A program made the translations under genes and the position numbers. Shown here piece after piece: positions 57,245-64,000 of a stretch of 64,000 nt of DNA. The stretch's first letter is position 1, and each line of letters starts with the position of its first letter. The notes under the pieces are model-generated. The model made no database searches. It saw only the letters and a program-made list of their open reading frames with translations, and had not been told where the DNA came from. The DNA is from Gaetbulibacter_A sp043876815 (GTDB taxonomy: Bacteria; Bacteroidota; Bacteroidia; Flavobacteriales; Flavobacteriaceae), in contig NZ_JBAWKA010000002.1 in assembly GCF_043876815.1 (NCBI RefSeq), positions 62,001 through 126,000 on the forward strand, in the 5' to 3' direction.

Positions 57245-58405
57245 TTATTTCGAGATATTCACATTGTTTAGTAAACGCTCATCCAAGCGATCCGGCCAAC
57301 CTTTTCCCTTAGGTAAAATATTAGCTACAATTTTATATTCGGATCCGGGCTCTGTGTCTTTAGGAATGGTAATATTGAATGTTTCCGTTTTAGAGCCTGT
57401 ATCAATGGTTTTTAAGGTTGAAAACACCGGCGTCCATGGTGCTTTATTCAATTGAATAAAAATTCTCAAATCTCTTTTTTGACTCGCGGCGTAGGATATG
57501 GTTATCGGGATCTGCTGCCCCGCTTTTAGCACATTTGGAGCGGAAAATTTGTAAATTTTATCAATATTAGCTTCGGCTTCACCTTTAGATAAAGGCAAGC
57601 CTTTATGATTCTTTTTTAATTTGGGAAGGATGTAATTTACAGTTTCTATGGCGAGTAATCTATAGCCCATAGGGTTTGGGTGACGATCTTTATACCATCC
57701 TTCAACGTTGTGAAAAATAGGGTCTAGCTCTGTTGTTGAAACCCTAACCATATCTGTTTTTTTCCATTCTACATATGAAGTGTAGGGTCTTGCCACTTCT
57801 TGATATACATCGGGAATATCAGAAAGAGGAACGAACCGTGTATTCATTGAATTTTCTCCATGAATTTCTAATCCTTTCTGATATAAAGGAAAAACATCAA
57901 ATAACTCTAAATTTTCTTCTTTAGCTAATTCTTTGACCATAGTATTAATAATGGTAGATCCTTCCTCTTTTAAAAAAGGAATAATCGTGGTTAAAATGAT
58001 TTTTGCAGAAGGAAAGTCTGCCTTTAATTTAGCGATTAGAATTTTATAATCTTTTGGAAAGTTTTCCTCAACAGGCTTTCGTTTGAAAGAATCATTAATA
58101 CCATAGCGCACAAAAATATAATCCATCTTTCCTAATGGTTTTATTTCATCATCATAACGTCCGCTTTCAACAACAGAAAAAGCTGTTTCACCTCCTCGAG
58201 CAGAATTAATAACTTCTACTGATGGTGTTTCTGTGTCTTTATTGATAATATCTTCGATAGTCGTTTCAAAAATACCTTTGCCTCCAATTGTTGTACTGTC
58301 ACCAATTAAAAGTATTCTTACTTTTTCATTGGGTTTATATTGTTGAATGAATGCCGTTGAAAAGAGAAATAATAGTGATAAACTTAATAATTTTAATAAT
58401 TTCAT
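57245..58405 (-). CDS. SGNH-family esterase with C-terminal beta-sandwich
   Basis: A 386-residue secreted protein. The SGNH blocks are visible: GDST with Ser37, ARGGET (about 69-74), YGIND (101-105) and KDRHPN with candidate Asp240/His242. Related proteins include rhamnogalacturonan acetylesterases and other carbohydrate O-acetylesterases. Residues about 275-386 form a separate beta-rich domain (QQIPITISYAA onward) that could bind carbohydrate. It is 21 bp from the downstream sulfatase and 47 bp from the upstream CE6-like gene. Confidence 0.8.
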   Translation of the reverse strand: MKLLKLLSLSLLFLFSTAFIQQYKPNEKVRILLIGDSTTIGGKGIFETTIEDIINKDTETPSVEVINSARGGETAFSVVESGRYDDEIKPLGKMDYIFVRYGINDSFKRKPVEENFPKDYKILIAKLKADFPSAKIILTTIIPFLKEEGSTIINTMVKELAKEENLELFDVFPLYQKGLEIHGENSMNTRFVPLSDIPDVYQEVARPYTSYVEWKKTDMVRVSTTELDPIFHNVEGWYKDRHPNPMGYRLLAIETVNYILPKLKKNHKGLPLSKGEAEANIDKIYKFSAPNVLKAGQQIPITISYAASQKRDLRIFIQLNKAPWTPVFSTLKTIDTGSKTETFNITIPKDTEPGSEYKIVANILPKGKGWPDRLDERLLNNVNISK

Positions 58406-58451
58406 AGTTCTTAATCTTTCTGTTTACTTTTTTAGAAATTTTGTTGAGATT

Positions 58452-59336
58452 TTAATTAAAGTTGAGGTCATAAATTTTAAAGAATTCGATCCCTATTCTT
58501 TTCATACTTTCTGTTGTATAATGCCATAATGGTGGATCGTATTGTGGGTAGTAATCTGCTGAGTTTTTATCGTCATATTCTTGTGTAATTACGAAAACAT
58601 TTTTGTCCTCCTTGGCGTTCCGAATCATGCCATCAACCACCATTTGATTTCCAACCTGAAACATTATAAAAGGTAGTTTCGGAGAATCAAAATCTTGTCG
58701 AACGGTAGAAATGAGATTTTTAAGATGATCTCCATAGGAGGATGCCGGTTTTTCTCCCCAACTATTCACGTTGCTATCGTGTTCACCTTGTACCCAAAAC
58801 ATGCCTTTAATTTCATAGGCTTCTGGGTTATAAGACTTCAAAGCGGTTTTGGTATAATCAACAAAGTCGAAATACAATTTGGGTTTATTCTCCTCTTTCA
58901 CCAGGCTTGCCTTTTCGTAGGTCCAATCCGGATTCCAACAGCCGTAAAGAGAGGTGCCTCCTATAGAGCGTTTGATAAAAATAAATTCGTCCTCAGGGTA
59001 TTTCTCTGCCATTTCAATACCAAAAAACAATTCTGGACCGAACATGGTTTTGAATTTGAATTTATCCTGAAGAAAAGGTGTAGGGGTTGTTAATTGTAGT
59101 GAAGTAACCGGTTTATGGTTATAATAAAATTGAATCCTAGGAGCCACCTTAGAGAGCCTCTCTAGGTCTTTTTCATTCAAGACGTCACCATTGGCTCTTC
59201 CATCCATATTTGACTGCCCTGCGAAAAGAAAAACTTTTTTTCTTGTATTTTCTGGTAATCTTTGCTCTTGCTGCCCATGAGAAATCATGATGGTCAATAT
59301 CAATAGAATAACGAATGTCAATCTCATTTTTCTCAA
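58452..59336 (-). CDS. CE6-like (SASA) acetylesterase
   Basis: A 294-residue secreted esterase. FAGQSNMDG holds the catalytic Ser42; FWVQGEHDSN and the late LWHYTTESMKRIG (histidine box) match the CE6/SASA family, which includes acetyl-xylan esterases. Its ATG overlaps the stop of the upstream TIM-barrel-like gene by 4 bp, so translation is coupled. An alternative ATG three codons later (MRLTF) is possible. With the SGNH and larger SASA proteins it gives this operon three probable deacetylases. Confidence 0.82.
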   Translation of the reverse strand: MRKMRLTFVILLILTIMISHGQQEQRLPENTRKKVFLFAGQSNMDGRANGDVLNEKDLERLSKVAPRIQFYYNHKPVTSLQLTTPTPFLQDKFKFKTMFGPELFFGIEMAEKYPEDEFIFIKRSIGGTSLYGCWNPDWTYEKASLVKEENKPKLYFDFVDYTKTALKSYNPEAYEIKGMFWVQGEHDSNVNSWGEKPASSYGDHLKNLISTVRQDFDSPKLPFIMFQVGNQMVVDGMIRNAKEDKNVFVITQEYDDKNSADYYPQYDPPLWHYTTESMKRIGIEFFKIYDLNFN

Positions 59337-60988
59337 GTTTTTATAATTCGTAAAAAGCTGATGGTTGGTTCATAGGTGTCTTCACCATGAATTTCCAGAT
59401 CAAATAGCAAGGTTTTGGCTTCGAAGTCTGGATTGATAAAAAAGGTAGCCGTTTTTATCTGCCCCGTATTTGTATTGGTCACATTTCGTTTTTCAACACC
59501 GTTTGTTCCATTAAAAGAGAGGTGCCATGTTCCCGCGCCTTCGTCCAAATAAGATATTTTGACAGCAAAATTTTTATTGTTCCGAAGGAAAGTATCATCC
59601 AAATCGAAGCCGATTTTATGACCTTTTCGAGCGACATAATCGTAATATTTCCCAGGTTCAACCATCCACATTTTTATGGCTTGATTTATTTTGACTACTG
59701 GTGTAGTCTCATATCCAGGTCTATCCCTTTGGTATACCCAACGCTCGAAGTTCTTTACCGGACGTCCGCCATTTCCTTTAATATAACTTTCTCGTAAAAA
59801 ACACCAGGCATCCGGAGCATCTTCTGCGGTTCTTCCCAGATTTAAGCTTACCCAAGTAAACATGTCCGGTAATAATGAAAACTCATTGTTCAACAAATAA
59901 TTACAACGCATCTGAAGTAATCTTAAGTTAGCCGTAAAATACCTGTAGGGATAAGAGATTGTGTTTTCCCCAAAACGAAAATCTCGTTCGGCGGTTGCCC
60001 ATTTTTCCTCATATTCCTCATTTTCTTCGCCATGAAATAGGTTTTTCTCAATAATTTCATTGGACTCATCCACTATTAAATAGCCATTCGTATCAAGTTG
60101 TTGTCCGATATGCTCATCGGGAATATGATAAAGGTACATTTCAACGAAGCCTCTCCGAATACCAAAACCTTTGCTAAAACCATATTTTGACAAGCCGCCC
60201 ATAAACACTTTGCTCTCAACACCTTGGCAAGCCTTGGCCCAAGTATCTATACGCTCTCTTACGTGTTGAATGGTGTCATTGGCGTTTGATTTATTTTCGG
60301 GGAAAGGTCCAATTCCTTCATCACCATTTGAAGGTGAAGCGTATCCAAGAAACAAGCCTTTTACTTCCTTCATTTGAGGAATACCACTTTCTCCTAAGGC
60401 ATTTATAAATTTGAGGTAGCGTTTGTGAAATTCGGGATGGCTTACTTCATAATTTGTCTTTATGGGATTTTCCTTATGTTCTTTTCGAATGGGGATATTG
60501 TATTTTTTAATCCAGTCGGGGGCAAAATCTATAGCTGAAAAATGAATGCGAACTATGGAACCATAACCTTTTTCATAGGCCCCTTTGATGTTTTCGATCA
60601 ACGGATCAAAATTTATTTCACCTTCATTTGGCTCAAGGTCACGCCATTTTACCCAATGAGATATTACAGCATTTGCTGAAAAATTAATTTTTGGAAGTTG
60701 TTCTATCTTGTCCTTATAAAGACCATGATTACGCGCAATACAAAGATTTGATTTCTGAGCGGGTTTTAAAGTTCCAGGAAGAGACCAATCCCAACCATTT
60801 ACTATGGTGTCCTGAGCATACCATACCGGATTTTTAATTTCGGAAATGGGTGTTTTGTGATAGTTACCCCAAAAAGGATATTCCAAATCATTTGAAGCTT
60901 CATCCTGGCTATAAGCCAAAGAAAAATGAAGCGTTGAAAAAAGAATTATTAAATTCTTTGAGTATGATAAAAGCTGCCAATGTCTCAT
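59333..60988 (-). CDS. Unassigned secreted TIM-barrel-like glycoside hydrolase (paralogue of the gene at 0.6 kb)
   Basis: A 551-residue protein with a signal peptide (LAYSQ, about 28). It shares with the protein at 572 the long blocks NGWDWSLPG or HGWDWSLPE, VKWRD.EP.EG, GDEGIGPF, the NDT..HVRER stretch, GF.KGFG.RRGFVEMYLY, YPYRYFT.NLR.LQMRCNY and VKNFERW.YQRD. Candidate catalytic acids are Glu224 (GDEG) and Glu321 (HGEENEEY). A C-terminal beta-sandwich is likely. I do not recognise the family; conservation of two paired acidic motifs supports a retaining hydrolase. It is the first gene of the six-gene minus operon, in front of three esterases and a sulfatase. Confidence 0.62.
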   Translation of the reverse strand: MRHWQLLSYSKNLIILFSTLHFSLAYSQDEASNDLEYPFWGNYHKTPISEIKNPVWYAQDTIVNGWDWSLPGTLKPAQKSNLCIARNHGLYKDKIEQLPKINFSANAVISHWVKWRDLEPNEGEINFDPLIENIKGAYEKGYGSIVRIHFSAIDFAPDWIKKYNIPIRKEHKENPIKTNYEVSHPEFHKRYLKFINALGESGIPQMKEVKGLFLGYASPSNGDEGIGPFPENKSNANDTIQHVRERIDTWAKACQGVESKVFMGGLSKYGFSKGFGIRRGFVEMYLYHIPDEHIGQQLDTNGYLIVDESNEIIEKNLFHGEENEEYEEKWATAERDFRFGENTISYPYRYFTANLRLLQMRCNYLLNNEFSLLPDMFTWVSLNLGRTAEDAPDAWCFLRESYIKGNGGRPVKNFERWVYQRDRPGYETTPVVKINQAIKMWMVEPGKYYDYVARKGHKIGFDLDDTFLRNNKNFAVKISYLDEGAGTWHLSFNGTNGVEKRNVTNTNTGQIKTATFFINPDFEAKTLLFDLEIHGEDTYEPTISFLRIIKT

Positions 60989-61301
60989 GCGTATAATTCT
61001 TAATTCTTAAATGAATTTCAGTTTAGTTAGTAACAAACTTATGGATTGCGGCGTAGTTTAAGCACCTAGTTTTGTTTCAAAAGGTGGCTTTATATTGTTC
61101 AAGAGATTTATAATTCCCTTTTTAAGGAAGGAATCTTTTTTTGGTTTCCTAAGTGTATAACCAAGTGTATAAGATTGGTTTTCCGATCAAAGAATTTGTT
61201 TTTTGACCTATACACGACTCCTTTTTGAATGCATTATCACCAATGAAAACCAGTTTAAATCATATCTTTGGGAAACAAACTTATACTTCAATTTTTCAAT
61301 A
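60989..61301. promoter_or_regulatory. 313-bp divergent intergenic region with repeated AAGTGTATAA elements
   Basis: No gene is seen. AAGTGTATAA occurs twice in direct orientation (61151-61160 and 61163-61172), one helical turn apart, and is flanked by TTGGTTTCC (61141-61149) and TTGGTTTTCC (61175-61184). TATACAC at 61209-61215 is an inverted partial copy. The region must hold promoters for the minus-strand operon and the plus-strand sulfatase, so these repeats are good candidates for a shared regulator site. Confidence 0.45.
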
Positions 61302-62858
61302 ATGAATCGATTTATTTTCTCAATCTTAAGTATCCTATTCATAGCAACTTCCTGCGAACAAACCAAAAAAGAAATCCAACCTGAACCAATTGAAGGTACT
61401 GAAAAACCTAATATCATTATCATTTACGCTGATGATTTAGGGTATGGTGATCTTAGTGCTTATGGTGGAATGAAGCTTAATACCCCGAATATAGATAGAT
61501 TGGCTGAAGGTGGAGTGCGTTTTACTAATGGTTATGCGACATCAGCAACCTGTTCACCAAGTCGTTATGCATTGCTAACAGGCATGTATCCTTGGCGAAA
61601 TAAAAATGCTAAGATTTTACCGGGTACAGCACCTTTGTTAATAGATACTACTCAAATGACTTTGCCTAAAATGCTTAAAAGTGAAGGCTATGAAACGGGT
61701 ATTGTTGGGAAGTGGCATTTAGGTCTGGGTACAGGATATGTAGATTGGAATTCACGAATTTCACCGGGTCCAAATGAGGTTGGCTTCGATTATAGTTTTA
61801 TTATGGCCGCCACTCAGGATCGTGTTCCAACGGTTTATATTGAAAATGGTGAGGTGGTGAATTTAAATCCTGATGATCCTATTGAAGTCGATTACAAAAA
61901 TAATTTTGACCAACAACCTACGGGAAAAGATAATCCGGAATTGTTGAAATTGAAATGGCATCATGGTCATAATAACACCATTGTAAATGGTATTCCGCGT
62001 ATCGGTTTTATGAAAGGTGGACATACAGCAAGGTGGACTGATGAAACTATGGCCGACACCTTTTTAATGGAAGCTGAAGCTTTTATAAAGCGAAAAAAAG
62101 ATAAACCCTTCTTGCTTTATTACGCCTTACAACAACCTCATGTGCCACGCACACCTGGGCCTCGTTTTGTTGGGAAATCCGGTATGGGACCTCGAGGCGA
62201 TGTGATCCTGGAGGCGGATTGGTGTGTTGGGGAACTACTAAAAACCTTAGAAGAAGAAGGGCTTCTGGAAAACACCTTAATTGTTTTTTCAAGTGATAAT
62301 GGTCCCGTTTTAAATGATGGCTATTTTGATGAGGCGGTTGAAAAGCTAGGAGACCATAAACCTGGAGGGTCATTACGAGGAGGAAAGTATAGCTTATTTG
62401 AAGCAGGAACCCGTGTACCCTTTATTACCTTCTGGAAAGGCAAGATTCAACCTAAAACATCGGACGCTTTAGTATCGCAGGTCGATCTTTTAACCTCTTT
62501 GTCTGCTCTTGTTGGTAGCGATGATAAAGGTCCGGATAGTGAAAACTTACTTCTCGTATTTTTAGGAGAAAGTGATCAAGGCAGAGAAGATTTGATCCTT
62601 GAGGCCACCACACGAACAGCATTGCGAAAAGGTGATTGGGTTATGATTCCACCGTATAAAGGAAGTCCACTAAACAAACAGGTAAATATTGAAACAGGAA
62701 ACTCGGACAACTTTCAACTTTATAATCTGAATAAAGATATTGGTCAGCAAGAAAATTTAGCAAAAACCTACCCCGATACTTTGAAAACGATGATCGCAGT
62801 ATTCGAAAAGATCCGCGGTAAGGATTACAGTAATATTGAGGAACTGGAATTAAAATAA
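61302..62858 (+). CDS. Sulfatase (S1 family), lipoprotein
   Basis: A 518-residue sulfatase with lipobox Cys18. Motifs: YADDLGYGDLSAYGG (42-56), CSPSR with formylglycine Cys84, VGKWHLGL, SSDNGPVLNDG, LFEAGTRVPFITFW. The layout resembles arylsulfatase-A-like enzymes, including galactose- and GalNAc-sulfatases. I chose the ATG at 61302, where the lipoprotein signal starts; a TTG at 61203 is in frame but would add an unlikely leader. The next sulfatase begins 10 bp after its stop codon. Confidence 0.92.
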   Translation: MNRFIFSILSILFIATSCEQTKKEIQPEPIEGTEKPNIIIIYADDLGYGDLSAYGGMKLNTPNIDRLAEGGVRFTNGYATSATCSPSRYALLTGMYPWRNKNAKILPGTAPLLIDTTQMTLPKMLKSEGYETGIVGKWHLGLGTGYVDWNSRISPGPNEVGFDYSFIMAATQDRVPTVYIENGEVVNLNPDDPIEVDYKNNFDQQPTGKDNPELLKLKWHHGHNNTIVNGIPRIGFMKGGHTARWTDETMADTFLMEAEAFIKRKKDKPFLLYYALQQPHVPRTPGPRFVGKSGMGPRGDVILEADWCVGELLKTLEEEGLLENTLIVFSSDNGPVLNDGYFDEAVEKLGDHKPGGSLRGGKYSLFEAGTRVPFITFWKGKIQPKTSDALVSQVDLLTSLSALVGSDDKGPDSENLLLVFLGESDQGREDLILEATTRTALRKGDWVMIPPYKGSPLNKQVNIETGNSDNFQLYNLNKDIGQQENLAKTYPDTLKTMIAVFEKIRGKDYSNIEELELK

Positions 62859-62868
62859 AAAATAAAAA

Positions 62869-64000
62869 ATGTATCGGATGAAATATCATTTCTTATCGAA
62901 CAATAAACTTTTTCTGAGTATTATTTTTATTGTTTTTATGGTATTCATGAGCTGTAAACATGACAGGACTCAAGATGATTCAAGTTCAGCTATAAAACCC
63001 AATATATTATTCATTTTAGTAGATGATCTGGGAATGCATGATCTTAGTATAACGGGAAGTGACTATTATGAAACACCCAACATAGATTCCTTAGCTGCTA
63101 AAAGTTTTAGGTTTACACAGGGCTATGCTGGAAGTCGTGTTTGCAGTCCTTCCAGAGCAACAATAATGACTGGAAAATTCACAGCGCGCCATGGCATCAC
63201 CAATTGGATTGGTGAAAGGTCTGGAAAGGACTGGCGTGTCATTAAGCGCTATGACAAATTATTGCCTGCGGATTACATCCATAATCTTCAGGTTGAAGAT
63301 ACAACGATAGCTGAAGCCTTTCAGGCGAATGGTTACACAACATTTTTTGCTGGAAAGTGGCATTTAGGTGGTGAAGGGTATTATCCGGAAAATAATGGAT
63401 TTGATATCAACATAGGCGGATGGGATAAGGGAAGTCCCGTTGGCGGCTATTTTTCACCTTTTAAAAATCCTAAATTAAAAGATTCAGTCTCTGGAGAGCA
63501 TTTATCGCTCCGGTTGGCCAATGAAACTGCAGATTTCTTAACCGCACATAAAAAAGAGCCCTTTTTCGCATTTTTATCATTTTATGCTGTACATGGTCCT
63601 ATTCAAACTTCAGAAGATAAATGGGCGAAATACAGATTGAAAGCTAAGAGTCAAGGTCTAAAAGATCATGGTTTTGCCATGGAACGAAAACTTCCGATCA
63701 GGATGACTCAGGATAACCCCGTGTATGCCGGACTTGTGGAAACTATGGACGAGGCTGTTGGTGTTGTTTTGAATCAATTAAAGATACTTGGGCTCGATAA
63801 AAATACCATTGTTGTATTTACTTCAGATAACGGTGGAGTGGCCTCTGGTGATTCATTTTCTACAACGAATTTGCCTCTTCGTGGCGGAAAAGGCTATCAG
63901 TGGGAAGGTGGTATCAGAGAACCTTATTTTATTTATGTTCCAGGTAAAAAATTAAAAAATGGAACGAGTGATTACCCCGTAACGGGAGCTGATTTTTATC
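62869..64000 (+). CDS. Sulfatase (S1 family), cut by the window end
   Basis: The frame is open from ATG 62869 to the end of the window (377 codons). It has a lipoprotein signal (Cys29 in FMSC), FILVDDLGMHD (48-58), CSPSR with formylglycine Cys92, AGKWHLGG, TSDNGGVASGD and the beginning of the KGYQWEGGIREP phrase, so about three quarters of a typical sulfatase is present. It is related to the CVPSR pair at 19858 and 22390 in its 'NPVYAGLVE.MDE' segment. An alternative ATG lies three codons in. The C-terminus is outside the window. Confidence 0.9.
   Translation, partial: MYRMKYHFLSNNKLFLSIIFIVFMVFMSCKHDRTQDDSSSAIKPNILFILVDDLGMHDLSITGSDYYETPNIDSLAAKSFRFTQGYAGSRVCSPSRATIMTGKFTARHGITNWIGERSGKDWRVIKRYDKLLPADYIHNLQVEDTTIAEAFQANGYTTFFAGKWHLGGEGYYPENNGFDINIGGWDKGSPVGGYFSPFKNPKLKDSVSGEHLSLRLANETADFLTAHKKEPFFAFLSFYAVHGPIQTSEDKWAKYRLKAKSQGLKDHGFAMERKLPIRMTQDNPVYAGLVETMDEAVGVVLNQLKILGLDKNTIVVFTSDNGGVASGDSFSTTNLPLRGGKGYQWEGGIREPYFIYVPGKKLKNGTSDYPVTGADFY

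Noticed and set aside
61203..61301. N-terminal extension of the sulfatase at 61302 from an in-frame TTG
   Set aside because: The added 33 residues have no signal character and the lipoprotein signal begins exactly at the ATG 61302.
1..64000. Mobile elements, CRISPR arrays, tRNA or rRNA genes
   Set aside because: No transposase or integrase motifs, regularly spaced repeats or cloverleaf-like sequences were seen on either strand.

Overview
The window is an AT-rich stretch of a marine Bacteroidota genome, most likely a member of the Flavobacteriaceae. The reasons are paired SusC/SusD-type genes, two giant hybrid two-component sensors with AraC output domains, four proteins with type IX secretion (T9SS) C-terminal tails, many lipoprotein signal peptides, and an exceptional number of formylglycine-type sulfatases. 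It holds nine sulfatase genes (one cut by the window end) plus one broken remnant. Nearly everything reads as one large composite polysaccharide utilization locus (PUL) for a sulfated, probably O-acetylated polysaccharide. I see no tRNA, rRNA, CRISPR array, insertion sequence or phage gene.

Layout. 1-69: tail of a gene entering from the left. 0.6-5.1 kb: an unassigned TIM-barrel-like hydrolase, a PhoD-like metallophosphatase lipoprotein and, convergent, an aldose epimerase. 5.3-9.2 kb: hybrid sensor/regulator 1. 9.5-32.7 kb: a 15-gene co-directional run (SusC, SusD, GH3, three sulfatases, divergent GH10, sulfatase, esterase, sulfatase, GH5-like pseudoenzyme, Calx-beta lipoprotein, small secreted protein, GH5, T9SS binding protein) closed by a strong bidirectional terminator at about 32.79 kb. 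32.9-36.9 kb, minus strand: a T9SS-secreted GH49-like beta-helix enzyme and two related carbohydrate-binding-like proteins. 37.2-41.3 kb, minus: hybrid sensor/regulator 2, divergent from a second SusC/SusD set at 41.6-47.1 kb, followed after a terminator by GH31, GH27 and a sulfatase (to 51.9 kb). 51.9-61.0 kb, minus: a six-gene operon (TIM-barrel-like hydrolase, CE6-like esterase, SGNH esterase, sulfatase, sialate-O-acetylesterase-like protein, GH49-like enzyme) ending in a sulfatase fragment. 61.3-64.0 kb, plus: two more sulfatases, the last running off the end.

How the parts may work together (inference). Each sensor has periplasmic beta-propeller repeats that would bind a released oligosaccharide and switch on its own SusCD set. 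T9SS-exported GH5, GH49-like and binding proteins would attack the polymer outside the cell. SusCD pairs import oligosaccharides. Periplasmic sulfatases and three to four esterases strip sulfate and acetyl groups, and the exo-acting GH3, GH31 and GH27 enzymes finish the sugars. GH27 plus a GH31 resembling alpha-galactosidase-type members points to alpha-galactose; GH10, GH5 and GH3 point to beta-linked xylose- or glucose-like units. The usual backbone enzymes for agar, carrageenan, ulvan, fucoidan, alginate or laminarin are not visible, so the substrate is uncertain and may be one without a described PUL.

The most interesting points are a pair of unassigned hydrolases (0.6 and 59.3 kb), a GH49-like pair inside a sulfatase PUL, a GH10 with a rebuilt active-site cleft, a GH5 relative that has lost its nucleophile, paralogue pairs that differ in T9SS export, and a duplicated 72-bp leader with a pseudoknot-like arrangement upstream of one copy.
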